Part shown: in pieces, positions 52,758-61,255 of the stretch | How the letters are laid out: each line of letters opens with the position of its first letter | Numbering within the stretch: position 1 is the first letter of the stretch | Source of the DNA: Cymbomonas tetramitiformis | Taxonomy: Eukaryota; Chlorophyta; Pyramimonadophyceae; Pyramimonadales; Pyramimonadaceae | Assembly: GCA_001247695.2 (NCBI GenBank) | Contig: LGRX02003556.1 | Location: 1 to 64,000 of the forward strand | Direction of reading: 5' to 3' | DNA length: 64,000 bases | Program-made: the position numbers and the translations under genes | Notes under the pieces: generated by a model | Seen by the model: the letters and a program-made list of their open reading frames with translations, nothing else | What the model was told of the DNA's origin: nothing | The model's database searches: none

Positions 52758-53227
52758 AGAAAACATCTTGTGAACGGTGTATAGCTATTTCGAAAAGTAG
52801 TGGAAATCAATGTAGAAACATGACTTGTAAATATAGTCCTTATTGTTATGTTCATAGAGTAGTAGATATAAAGGAAAGTAGTATTCCAAATTCAGGTCTT
52901 GGTATATATGCCAAAGAAGACTTGAAAAAAGATAAGTTAGTGGGTCGATACACCGTCGGCACGCAACGATTGACAATGAATGAATTACCTCCATTGAATC
53001 GAAGAACACATATTTGGAAAAAGAATAATAATCTGTTTTATGATGCATCGAAAACAAATTCAGTGGCCGGTAAGTTCAATGATTGTACCCCTCAAAGTGC
53101 CAAAAGAATCAAATGCAAAAATAATGCTAAAATAAATTCTGTAGGAAATGTTCGATTAACATCAAATGTAAAAAAGAAGCAAGAGATATTTGTTTCTTAT
53201 GGGAAAGACTATTGGAAAGATAAATGA
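52754..53227 (+). CDS. SET-domain protein with N-terminal Cys/His motif (157 aa), putative protein-lysine methyltransferase
   Basis: The N-terminus has a zinc-like motif: C6-x2-C9, C20, C25, C31-x2-H34. From about residue 40 the SET pattern follows: SSIPNSGLGIYAKEDLKKDKL (substrate/cofactor entry), GRYTVG, GKFNDCTP at 107-113 in the place of the usual N-H-S/C segment, NNAKI, and EIFVSYGKDYW at 144-154 (the catalytic Tyr and post-SET start). SET proteins methylate lysines, often on histones; small viral SETs that modify host histone H3 are known in chloroviruses. At 157 aa it is close to a minimal SET. The substrate is unknown, and altered canonical residues leave activity open. It overlaps the ATPase gene. 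Confidence 0.75.
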   Translation: MKKTSCERCIAISKSSGNQCRNMTCKYSPYCYVHRVVDIKESSIPNSGLGIYAKEDLKKDKLVGRYTVGTQRLTMNELPPLNRRTHIWKKNNNLFYDASKTNSVAGKFNDCTPQSAKRIKCKNNAKINSVGNVRLTSNVKKKQEIFVSYGKDYWKDK

Positions 53228-53240
53228 TACAAATATTCTT

Positions 53241-53738
53241 TCAAAATTCTGGAAACAATGATTTGAATGTTTTATGAAAATGAGGGTCTGAATTCAAAAC
53301 GTCATGATAAGTCGGAGGGACCGCGTTTGGCTTTTGTTCCGTTTTTGAAACTTTGTCTTTCTTTTTTGATTTTTTGATAATCACTTGAGGTTGATGTTCA
53401 TCGTCACTTGAACTACCCGAAGTTTCACTATCAGATTCCACAACAATCACAGGTTTCTTTTTTGATTTCTTTACATATTTCTTTTCGATTATTTCCGGTT
53501 CAGATTTTTGTTCGAATTTTTCAGTAATTTCAGGTTCTTTTATCGATGATTTTATTTTATTTTGAGCAGCCTCCAACACTTTTTTGTTTTCTAATTCTTT
53601 AGCAAGTTTGATATCCTTTTTGGCTTCAGAATTTTTTCTTCTTGTTTCCATAGCTTTTAATCGAGCAACTTTTAATCGTTCTAGAGTAGCCTCATCAGTA
53701 ATTTTTTCACCTTTCTTAAAACCCATATTAGAATACAC
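53241..53738 (-). CDS. Highly charged low-complexity protein (165 aa)
   Basis: Unrecognised. Residues 10-70 are a basic helical stretch (TLERLKVARLKAMETRRK), then there are Glu/Lys-rich repeats, an acidic Ser tract (ESDSETSGSSSDDE), Lys clusters and an aromatic C-terminus (HKTFKSLFPEF). It is the only minus-strand gene in the right block. It could be a DNA-binding virion core or terminal protein (inference). A decayed partial copy is at 51228-51470. Confidence 0.6.
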   Translation of the reverse strand: MYSNMGFKKGEKITDEATLERLKVARLKAMETRRKNSEAKKDIKLAKELENKKVLEAAQNKIKSSIKEPEITEKFEQKSEPEIIEKKYVKKSKKKPVIVVESDSETSGSSSDDEHQPQVIIKKSKKKDKVSKTEQKPNAVPPTYHDVLNSDPHFHKTFKSLFPEF

Positions 53739-53800
53739 AAGAAAATAATTTTCTAATCATTACTTATCATTTCTATCAATTTTTAATGACTTTGATTTAA

Positions 53801-53856
53801 ATTCTAACTCTAACTCTAACTTTACCCTTACTTTAACTTTAACTCTAACTCTAACT
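53801..53856. repeat. Hexanucleotide AACTCT/AACTTT array
   Basis: About nine units of (T)AACTCTAACT type in the divergent gap between 53738 and 53883. It may be part of a bidirectional regulatory region. Confidence 0.75.
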
Positions 53857-53882
53857 GGAAAATAAAATCAGTTTAATGTATA

Positions 53883-54071
53883 ATGTTTGAAATAAATACG
53901 TGTGATGTCTTTCAATTTGGGACAATTATCGTTGCTTTGATTCATGCTATAGGATATAATATGAGACGGTCTCGATGTAAACAATTAGATTGTCTTTGTA
54001 TAAAGTGCGAAAGAGATATCATGAATTCAAAAGAATTAAATATTGATAAAAATGTGTTTGAATCTGCTTAA
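53883..54071 (+). CDS. Hypothetical small membrane protein (62 aa)
   Basis: One hydrophobic segment at residues 10-25 (VFQFGTIIVALIHAIGY), then a Cys-rich basic stretch (C-x4-C-x-C-x2-C). Unrecognised. It is followed 25 nt later by the start of the next gene. Confidence 0.45.
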   Translation: MFEINTCDVFQFGTIIVALIHAIGYNMRRSRCKQLDCLCIKCERDIMNSKELNIDKNVFESA

Positions 54072-54096
54072 AGATTATAAGTTCTATATTATAACA

Positions 54097-54429
54097 ATGA
54101 GTGAAATTGATACACATTCTCCTAAGTATATGAAGGTTACTTCTAAGAATGGTAAGGTGTATTATAAAAAGCCTTTAGATATGAATAGGAGAGACAAAGG
54201 GAAATATTATGAAGCCAACAAACCATTGTTACAAAAGAATCTAACCTTAGACCGAATTTTGTTAAATAAAAATGTCGGTGTTTCAACGATGGAAAAACAT
54301 GGTATTGATAAAGTAAAAATTGTTGAAATATTCTCCAATAAAATCAAGGAAAATCCTGAAGACTTTGAAAAATATATGGAAATTCAAAACAAATTTTTGG
54401 AAAGATTAAATGTAACAAAAACCACCTAA
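54097..54429 (+). CDS. Hypothetical protein (110 aa)
   Basis: The start at 54097 (MSEIDTHSPKY) was chosen over an upstream in-frame ATG at 54043, which overlaps the previous gene. The protein is Lys-rich with a helical C-terminus (EIFSNKIKENPEDFEKYMEI). No motif recognised. It precedes the polymerase gene by 46 nt. Confidence 0.5.
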   Translation: MSEIDTHSPKYMKVTSKNGKVYYKKPLDMNRRDKGKYYEANKPLLQKNLTLDRILLNKNVGVSTMEKHGIDKVKIVEIFSNKIKENPEDFEKYMEIQNKFLERLNVTKTT

Positions 54430-54475
54430 AGAATACGTTACAATTTAGTAATAAGAAATATATTGTATAATAATA

Positions 54476-57400
54476 ATGCCACCGAAAAAGTCTAATGATA
54501 AAGACAAAAAAGATGATAAAGGCAAAGCTCCATTGACCAAAGCAACGAAAACCAATCTCAAGAAAGTCAAAAACCATAGGGCCGGAAATTTGAAAGCATC
54601 AAGTTCAAGACAATTAACAAAGGAACAATGGAGTAAAATTAATCAAATTGAAAAAAAGAAAATAGACAAAGAATTTACCAAAGAAAATAAACAACAAAAA
54701 TTACAATCAGAAATAAAGAAATTTGAAAAAGAAAATGAGGACTTAATAGTCCTTAATGAGTTGCTTTCTAGACAAGAATATGAAGAACAATTTACGGATA
54801 AAGACGTTACAAAAGATTTTGTCGATAAAGGTGGGAATTCCGGAGTATCTATGAAAATCAAGTTTAACAGATTTCTTAGTAAACCTTTGAATTATTGGAT
54901 GAATTTGATTAATAAAAAAATTGACCAAGCTTCGGAAGATGTAAAACATTTTCAGTTTGGTGTAAACTTTCAAGACGGTTCTTCAGAATTTTTAAGTGCA
55001 AAAAATGAAATTGAATTTTATAAAAAATTAGAAGGAATGATTCAGTCCGGAGATGAAAGAGGAGCTGTGAATTTCATCACAATTTCTTTATTAAATTTCA
55101 AAAAAATAAATGGAAAAGGTCAACCATTGTCGGTTCCAAAATCTGTGGAGGAATTGAAACAAAAGAAAAGTTGCATTACAATTAAGGATGCACAATGTTT
55201 TGCTAAATCTTGCATTATTATGCATTACAAAGATAAAAAAGACAATAAAGAAATAACTTACAAAATTTACAATAATGTGTGCAACAATGATAAAAATCGT
55301 TTAACAAGAGAAGCAATAATTTTAATGAAAGAATTAGAATTTAATGCTGAAGACGGTATAGGTTTTGATGACATTCATATATTTGAAGAAAAATTCGAAA
55401 AAAATATTACAATTCATGGAATGACTGATTTGGGTTGTACAATAATGTATCCACCAAGTAAAGAAGGTTTACCCGACAGACGTGAATGGAATTTTGTATA
55501 TTACCATTTAAATTCAAGTATTGGACACTACGAACCAATAACGAAAATCGAAGCTTTTTATGGAATAGCCGACCGACCAAGATGTTGTAAATGCAAAAGT
55601 AAATTGTGTGACTTTTCAAAAAAGGGAAACAAACTGATTTTAAACTGCGAGGAAGCAATCTATTGTAAAGATTGTAATAATAAATTTGAAAATAAAAAAT
55701 GTTATGATTTACATAAAAAAGGAACAGCTTGTCTATACTTTCATAGATGCAAAGGTGAATGCAAAAAATCATATGACATAAGAAAAGAAAAAGAGCACAT
55801 TTGTGGGTATGAGTTTTGTCTAAATTGTAAATTATATTGTGACATGAGCACACATAAAAATCAATGTTACATTACACCAAAGAAACCAAAAGATGTTGTT
55901 GATGAAAGTAAAATAGGATTTTTTGATTTTGAAGCATACAATGATACAAAGCACGAAGTGAATCTGAGTGTGACACAATATTCTAATGGAGAGGAATTTA
56001 TTCACAACAATATTGAAGAAGCTTGCAAGTTTTTATTTGCTAATAAACATAAAGGATTCACTTTTATAGCTCATAATGGAAGTAAGTACGATTATGTACT
56101 TATCATAGAATACATAATGACAACAATGGATGAAATTCCTGAAACGGTACAAAATGGTGGTAAAATAATGTATCTAAAATATCAAAACGTGACATTAATG
56201 GACAGTTATTTACATTTAACAAATCCATTGAGTAAATTCTCAAAAATATTCGATTTAAAAGGTGAGAAGAAAGGTTATTTTCCTCACAAGTTTAATACCC
56301 CTGAAAATCAAAATTATATAGGCGAAATTCCCGATATATCATTTTATGGTTATAATCAAATGAAAGGCTATAGCCGAAATGAATTTTTGGAATGGCATGA
56401 ACAAATGACAAACGATGAATATATATTTGATATGCAAAAAGAAATATTAGATTATTGTCAAAGTGATGTAAGAATATTACGATTAGGATGGATGAAATAT
56501 AGAGAATTAATTTTGGAGTTAACAAATAAAGAAATTGACCCCACAGCCTATTTGACTATTGCTTCTTTAACACAAACAATTCATAGATATTTACATATGC
56601 CTGAAAATTCAATAGCTATTTTGAATAGTGTCATCAAAGGAAAACAACAATCAAGAGTAGGAGACATTTGGTTGGAATATGTAAAACATACAAATAAGAT
56701 TGATAATCTAATCAAAGAATACAAAATTCCTCATTTCCATTTTGGAAACAATGAGAGACACAAGTATGTCGATGGGTATGACCCTGAAACAAATACTATA
56801 TATGAATTTCTTGGAGATTTTTGGCATGGAAATCCAAAAACAAATGGTAAGAATATGTTTAGAAAAAATTATGCCACAAACAAAACATTTTATCAACTGT
56901 ACGATGAGACCAAAAAAAGATTAGAAAAAATTCAAAGTCTTGGGTATAAAGTTGTTGTAATGTGGGAAAGTAATTTTAAAGACTTACAAAAAAATGACAA
57001 AAATGTTATCGATTTCGTAAATAGTTATAACACACCTATCGTGTTCAGAGATGCATTATTCGGAGGAAGAACCGACCCTAAAAAATTATATCATAAATGT
57101 GGAGATAATCAAACAATCAGGTATGTAGATTTTACAAGTTTGTATCCTTGGGTTTTAAAATATTGTAAATTTCCTTTAGGTCATCCTACAAAAATATATC
57201 AAGAAATTGATTTAAAAGGAGTCACTGATATCGAACAATTCTTTGGAGTAATAAAATGCACCATAATTCCACCAAATGATTTGGGAATGGCAGTCTTACC
57301 ATTTAAGACCTCGGGACAGTCTAAAATGGAGAAGTTGACGTTTCCATTGACAAAAATGACTGGAACTTGGTGCACCGAAGAAGTAAAATTAGCTTTGAAA

Positions 57401-58396
57401 AAAGGATATAAAATCGAGAAAATACATCAGATTGTTCACTGGGAAGATACATCGTATACTATTTTTGAAAGTTTTATTAATACATTTTTAAGAATTAAAC
57501 AAGAGGCGAGTGGATATCCTGAGTGGGTAAAATCTGATGAAGATAAAGATTTATACATCAAAAAATATTTTGAAAAAGAAGGTATATTATTGGAAAAAGA
57601 AAAAATATATAAAAACGAAGGGCTAAGAACCATTGCAAAATTATTTCTCAACAACTTGTGGGGTAGATATTGTTTGAAACCAAACAAAAGACAAAACAAA
57701 TTCATGAATAGTGCTGAAGTGTATGATATTCTTTCAGATTCAAGAAACGATAATGTACTTATTCAGCCCATAAAAAATAAAAATGGTGATGTTAAATACC
57801 AAATTGGATTTAATGTATTGAGTGAATATTCTGAAACAAACTGCACCGTTAACGAAGTTATTGGAATATTTACAACCGCACATGCAAGAATTAAATTATA
57901 CAACTTAATGGATGATGTAGGATTTGACAAAGTTTTATATCATGATACCGACTCAGTGGTATACATTGAAAATACAAGTAACAATCACATCTTCAAAGAA
58001 CAACTTGGTGATTATCTTGGAGAATTGACCGACGAGTTAGAAAACAAGACATGTATTGAATTCGTGGCAACCGCCCCGAAGAGTTATTCATTGAAATTCG
58101 ATAATGAAACAACGATGACTAAAGTAAAAGGATTTCCATTGAATTTTGAAAATTCTCAAAGTATCAATCATGAAGAAATCAAAAACATCATTTTATATAA
58201 TCACGAAAAAATCGTAGAATTGAAATATGATGTTCTTAGAAAACCAAGAAAAATTGATGAAAACAAACACTATGCAGCTCTTGGTATCGAAACACGAAGC
58301 GAAACAAAATCATTTTCATTGAATTATGATAAAGGATATATTCAGTGGGATACATTTAATATCCTACCCTGGGGACATAAAGATATTCCATTATAA
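54476..58396 (+). CDS. Protein-primed family B DNA polymerase (1306 aa)
   Basis: A long N-terminal extension (1-470) contains a basic front and a Cys/His-rich region at about 368-465 with several paired Cys. The exonuclease domain follows: DFE (D484, E486), AHNGSKYDYVLI, and YCQSD (D664). The polymerase domain has DFTSLYP (D885), LNNLWGRYCLK, and HDTDS (D1157, D1159), with insertions expected for protein-primed enzymes (TPR-type). It replicates the linear element from its terminal repeats using a protein primer. No separate terminal protein was identified; the N-terminal extension may supply it (inference). Intact. The integrase gene starts 2 nt after its stop. Confidence 0.93.
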   Translation: MPPKKSNDKDKKDDKGKAPLTKATKTNLKKVKNHRAGNLKASSSRQLTKEQWSKINQIEKKKIDKEFTKENKQQKLQSEIKKFEKENEDLIVLNELLSRQEYEEQFTDKDVTKDFVDKGGNSGVSMKIKFNRFLSKPLNYWMNLINKKIDQASEDVKHFQFGVNFQDGSSEFLSAKNEIEFYKKLEGMIQSGDERGAVNFITISLLNFKKINGKGQPLSVPKSVEELKQKKSCITIKDAQCFAKSCIIMHYKDKKDNKEITYKIYNNVCNNDKNRLTREAIILMKELEFNAEDGIGFDDIHIFEEKFEKNITIHGMTDLGCTIMYPPSKEGLPDRREWNFVYYHLNSSIGHYEPITKIEAFYGIADRPRCCKCKSKLCDFSKKGNKLILNCEEAIYCKDCNNKFENKKCYDLHKKGTACLYFHRCKGECKKSYDIRKEKEHICGYEFCLNCKLYCDMSTHKNQCYITPKKPKDVVDESKIGFFDFEAYNDTKHEVNLSVTQYSNGEEFIHNNIEEACKFLFANKHKGFTFIAHNGSKYDYVLIIEYIMTTMDEIPETVQNGGKIMYLKYQNVTLMDSYLHLTNPLSKFSKIFDLKGEKKGYFPHKFNTPENQNYIGEIPDISFYGYNQMKGYSRNEFLEWHEQMTNDEYIFDMQKEILDYCQSDVRILRLGWMKYRELILELTNKEIDPTAYLTIASLTQTIHRYLHMPENSIAILNSVIKGKQQSRVGDIWLEYVKHTNKIDNLIKEYKIPHFHFGNNERHKYVDGYDPETNTIYEFLGDFWHGNPKTNGKNMFRKNYATNKTFYQLYDETKKRLEKIQSLGYKVVVMWESNFKDLQKNDKNVIDFVNSYNTPIVFRDALFGGRTDPKKLYHKCGDNQTIRYVDFTSLYPWVLKYCKFPLGHPTKIYQEIDLKGVTDIEQFFGVIKCTIIPPNDLGMAVLPFKTSGQSKMEKLTFPLTKMTGTWCTEEVKLALKKGYKIEKIHQIVHWEDTSYTIFESFINTFLRIKQEASGYPEWVKSDEDKDLYIKKYFEKEGILLEKEKIYKNEGLRTIAKLFLNNLWGRYCLKPNKRQNKFMNSAEVYDILSDSRNDNVLIQPIKNKNGDVKYQIGFNVLSEYSETNCTVNEVIGIFTTAHARIKLYNLMDDVGFDKVLYHDTDSVVYIENTSNNHIFKEQLGDYLGELTDELENKTCIEFVATAPKSYSLKFDNETTMTKVKGFPLNFENSQSINHEEIKNIILYNHEKIVELKYDVLRKPRKIDENKHYAALGIETRSETKSFSLNYDKGYIQWDTFNILPWGHKDIPL

Positions 58397-58398
58397 TA

Positions 58399-59556
58399 AT
58401 GAGTAAGTCAATCACTGAAAAACAAATACAAGACTTTTATTTAGACCCTGAAATAGGATTGAGTGCCGTTTCACCCTTTACGACCAAATTAAAATCTCTT
58501 GGCTATAAAGTCACACAAAAACAGGTAAAAGAAGCTATCGAAAAAACTGAAGTCAATCAAACATTTTCTCAGAAAAAGAAAATCAATAGAAAAGATTTAT
58601 TTCCTATTTATGGTAAAGACCCTAACAAGAATTATATTCAGGCTGATTTGGCATTTATTGAGAAATACAAAAGACAAAATAGAGGTTATTCAGTTATACT
58701 AACGGCTATCAATATCAATACACGGAAAAGCTATGCATATCCCTTAAAATCAAAAACGGTCAAAGATAAAAATAATAAAAACATTGAAAGTGCTGAGGGC
58801 ATAATACCGGTTTTCAAAAAATTAATAAAAGATTCAAAAATGAATGTGTTGACAACGGACAACGGTTCCGAGTTTACCAACAATGCTATGAAAAAATTAT
58901 TGGAAGACAATAACATCGAACATTATCTGAATGAGCCTGAAGACCATTCTACTATGGGTATGATAGAACGATTCAATAGGACATTGAAATTGAAATTGAA
59001 AAAAATTGAAAAAAGTAAAGACACCGTAAACTGGATTGATTATATGGATTCTGTTGTCAAAAATTATAATAGTACACAAAATTCTGCAAATATCGATAAA
59101 TCAACTCCTGATAATATGAACCTAACAAAGACCATCAGAAATATTTTATTGAAAAGGAATAAATTGACTAAGCTTCTTGAAAAAATAGATATAAAACCGG
59201 GTGATAAAGTTAGGATTAAAATTAAAACTAAAACGTTTGATAAAGAATCTCAACGATGGTCGACAAAAATATATAAAGTAAAATCTATGAAAGGATTGAG
59301 TTATATCATCGAAGACGGTAAAGAAACTTTGGCACGTCGATATAAACCACGAGAATTATTGGAAGTCCAAGGTAACAATTCTAATAATAAGAAATCCAGT
59401 GATGAACCTACAGTTTCTGAATTAGTTTCTAAACAAAATAAAAAAGAAAGAACTCTTAGGAAAGAAGGTGTCTCATCTTCTAATCGAATATCTAAAAGGA
59501 CAAGAAGTCAAAATAAAAATGATAAAGATAATGAAACGGAAATTGATTTACGATGA
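58399..59556 (+). CDS. Retroviral-type (DDE) integrase (385 aa)
   Basis: Catalytic triad D83 (QADLAF), D154 (TTDNGSEF), E190 (MIERFNR), with D-x35-E spacing. A basic helical segment follows, and a C-terminal SH3-like stretch (PGDKVRIKIK ... RYKPRELLEV) lies at about 270-315, then a Lys/Ser-rich tail. It inserts the element's DNA with a 6-bp staggered cut, which agrees with the aaggac duplication. Directly downstream of the polymerase, so probably co-transcribed. Confidence 0.93.
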   Translation: MSKSITEKQIQDFYLDPEIGLSAVSPFTTKLKSLGYKVTQKQVKEAIEKTEVNQTFSQKKKINRKDLFPIYGKDPNKNYIQADLAFIEKYKRQNRGYSVILTAININTRKSYAYPLKSKTVKDKNNKNIESAEGIIPVFKKLIKDSKMNVLTTDNGSEFTNNAMKKLLEDNNIEHYLNEPEDHSTMGMIERFNRTLKLKLKKIEKSKDTVNWIDYMDSVVKNYNSTQNSANIDKSTPDNMNLTKTIRNILLKRNKLTKLLEKIDIKPGDKVRIKIKTKTFDKESQRWSTKIYKVKSMKGLSYIIEDGKETLARRYKPRELLEVQGNNSNNKKSSDEPTVSELVSKQNKKERTLRKEGVSSSNRISKRTRSQNKNDKDNETEIDLR

Positions 59557-59585
59557 TTTTTATCGATTGTATTATATATATTGTT

Positions 59586-59783
59586 ATGGTAAGAGCTAAT
59601 CAAACACAGGCTCAACGAAGGCTGAATAATAATGTTTATTGTGGATATAAAGACCCTGCACCCTCAGGTCGTCCGCTTGGAAATAAAATTCAATGTAAAG
59701 CTCGTCATCAATTAAGGCGGTATGGAAGAATTTTAAGACCACCTCATCCAGCGGATAGACAACAAAATAGACGAAACAATTAA
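59586..59783 (+). CDS. Small basic conserved protein (65 aa)
   Basis: The start at 59586 (MVRANQTQAQRR) was preferred over an upstream in-frame ATG at 59553 that overlaps the integrase. The text GNKIQCKARHQLRRYGRI resembles a short motif (G-x-x-x-QC-x-x-K/R-x-Q-x-x-x-YG) seen in small proteins of giant viruses and Polinton-like viruses. Function unknown. Confidence 0.5.
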   Translation: MVRANQTQAQRRLNNNVYCGYKDPAPSGRPLGNKIQCKARHQLRRYGRILRPPHPADRQQNRRNN

Positions 59784-59807
59784 TATATATGTAATATTAT
59801 AAAATAT

Positions 59808-60413
59808 ATGCGAAAGATATTGACTGATGATATTGTCAAACAATATTGTCTAAATGAATTAGGCTTTAGAAATGCTGCATCTAATAAATCAATATTTCAA
59901 GGATATTCTAAATTAGCTTCTAACAATTATGCTATGACCGCTCCTTCTCAAAATAGTGTTGAATTCTATACTTCTATTTCCCAAAGTCCTTTGATAAACT
60001 CAGCTGATTTGATTCAAAATTTGAAAAGAAGTGATGTCAATGTTTTTGTTCCGGGAAAATATACAAGAGCGGACAATTTACAAAGGTTTGCTGATTTAAG
60101 TGAATCTGATGTAGAAACTCCAATAAGCACTCCTATATCACCTGAATCTGAATTTCAAGAAGAAGAAGACTTTTTACAAAGTTTGGAAAAAGGAACTCCA
60201 ATAAATCAAGGAGAATCTGGACCATCAAAAAGAATGACAATAAATCCTTTTTTAAGACAAGCATTATTTAATTCAGGTCAAAAGGATAGAACACCTTCGG
60301 CTGACGATAATAATGATGATGACGATGATACGAGTGGTGTTCAATATATGGGTTTGGAAATGAGTCCTATTCAAACAAGAGGACAACGTGTAAGTAGAGG
60401 TAAACCATTATAA
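59808..60413 (+). CDS. Hypothetical protein with acidic tail (201 aa)
   Basis: Unrecognised. It has a helical front (MRKILTDDIVKQYCLNEL), a Ser/Thr/Pro/Glu-rich middle and an Asp tract (DDNNDDDDD) near the C-terminus. It is preceded by an AT run including TATATAT. It may be a virion or DNA-associated protein. Confidence 0.5.
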   Translation: MRKILTDDIVKQYCLNELGFRNAASNKSIFQGYSKLASNNYAMTAPSQNSVEFYTSISQSPLINSADLIQNLKRSDVNVFVPGKYTRADNLQRFADLSESDVETPISTPISPESEFQEEEDFLQSLEKGTPINQGESGPSKRMTINPFLRQALFNSGQKDRTPSADDNNDDDDDTSGVQYMGLEMSPIQTRGQRVSRGKPL

Positions 60414-60418
60414 AAAAT

Positions 60419-60437
60419 AATATATCATAATATATAA
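60419..60437 (+). promoter_or_regulatory. TATA-like run directly before the 60438 gene
   Basis: AATATATCATAATATATAA abuts the ATG, leaving almost no leader. Confidence 0.5.
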
Positions 60438-60656
60438 ATGACTCGTGCTGAATGGAACATAACATTAAAAAAATGTGCCAAAGAATATCATTCCAAAAAA
60501 GGCACGAAACCTCGTAAAAAATATTCCAAAAAGAAAAAGTTAATTAAATCTGCAAATATTCAATCACCACAAGTGACATCACGACCTATTGCAAATTTAC
60601 CAACAAATAATAACAATCGAGGACCTGCAAGATTTCCTTTTAATTTAATTGTGTGA
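60438..60656 (+). CDS. Small very basic protein (72 aa)
   Basis: It starts TRAEWNITLKKCAKEYHSKKG, then has runs of Lys/Arg, then a Pro/Asn tail. The front resembles short W-x8-AK-x-Y segments of small basic proteins in large DNA viruses. A nucleic-acid-binding role is plausible from composition only. Confidence 0.5.
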   Translation: MTRAEWNITLKKCAKEYHSKKGTKPRKKYSKKKKLIKSANIQSPQVTSRPIANLPTNNNNRGPARFPFNLIV

Positions 60657-60709
60657 ATTTCTTCGGTTTTTTTCAGGGGGACAAAAAACCTCAAAAAAAT
60701 AAAATCCAC
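60655..60709 (+). promoter_or_regulatory. Conserved 55-bp subterminal motif, right copy
   Basis: Inverted partner of 21861-21916, with one fewer A. It lies 37 nt before the ATG of the right terminal gene and overlaps the stop of the previous gene. Confidence 0.75.
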
Positions 60710-60746
60710 TTAAAGAGTGTAACTCAATAGTGTAAACAAAGCAAGA

Positions 60747-61244
60747 ATGAAAACTACATTCAATACTCTTCCTCTTGAAGTTCAAGACAAGATTTTCTTT
60801 ATGAAACATCAAATTGAGATGAAAGATGTATATGAAGAATTGCTTTTATTACATTCATTCAAATTATACAAAAATAAGGTAAACAATCAACTTAATGAAA
60901 TGACTTCTTCGAAAGTCGATAAATGGTATGAAATTTACAAATGGCATTTGAGAAGAGTGTTTGATTGTAAATATGATGATTTGGATGCTATAATTACATT
61001 TTGTGAAGAAGAAGAATATGATGATGAGTTGTATGATATTGTAAAAAACTTAGTAAAGATGCAAGAAGAATTGGATATTGAAATTGATATTGATATTGAC
61101 GATATTCATGATACTTTACAATGTGCTTTAATGATTAGAGGTATCGAAGACGATGATTCCGAAAGTATTGTGTTTGATAGTGATGAGGAAAGTAATGAAG
61201 ATAGTGAAGAAGAAGTTTCACATATAATAATAGGAACGTTTTAG
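60747..61244 (+). CDS. Hypothetical Polinton terminal protein, right copy (165 aa)
   Basis: Acidic helical protein beginning with an F-box-like LPLEVQDKIFFM segment, then a body paralogous to the left terminal protein (SFKLYKNKVNN, DLDAIITF, DIDDIHDTL), and an Asp/Glu/Ser-rich tail. It ends 11 bp before the right terminal repeat. The F-box resemblance is short and unproven; if real, it would suggest a host ubiquitin-ligase link. Ends with TAG. Confidence 0.65.
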   Translation: MKTTFNTLPLEVQDKIFFMKHQIEMKDVYEELLLLHSFKLYKNKVNNQLNEMTSSKVDKWYEIYKWHLRRVFDCKYDDLDAIITFCEEEEYDDELYDIVKNLVKMQEELDIEIDIDIDDIHDTLQCALMIRGIEDDDSESIVFDSDEESNEDSEEEVSHIIIGTF

Positions 61245-61255
61245 AATGATTTAAG

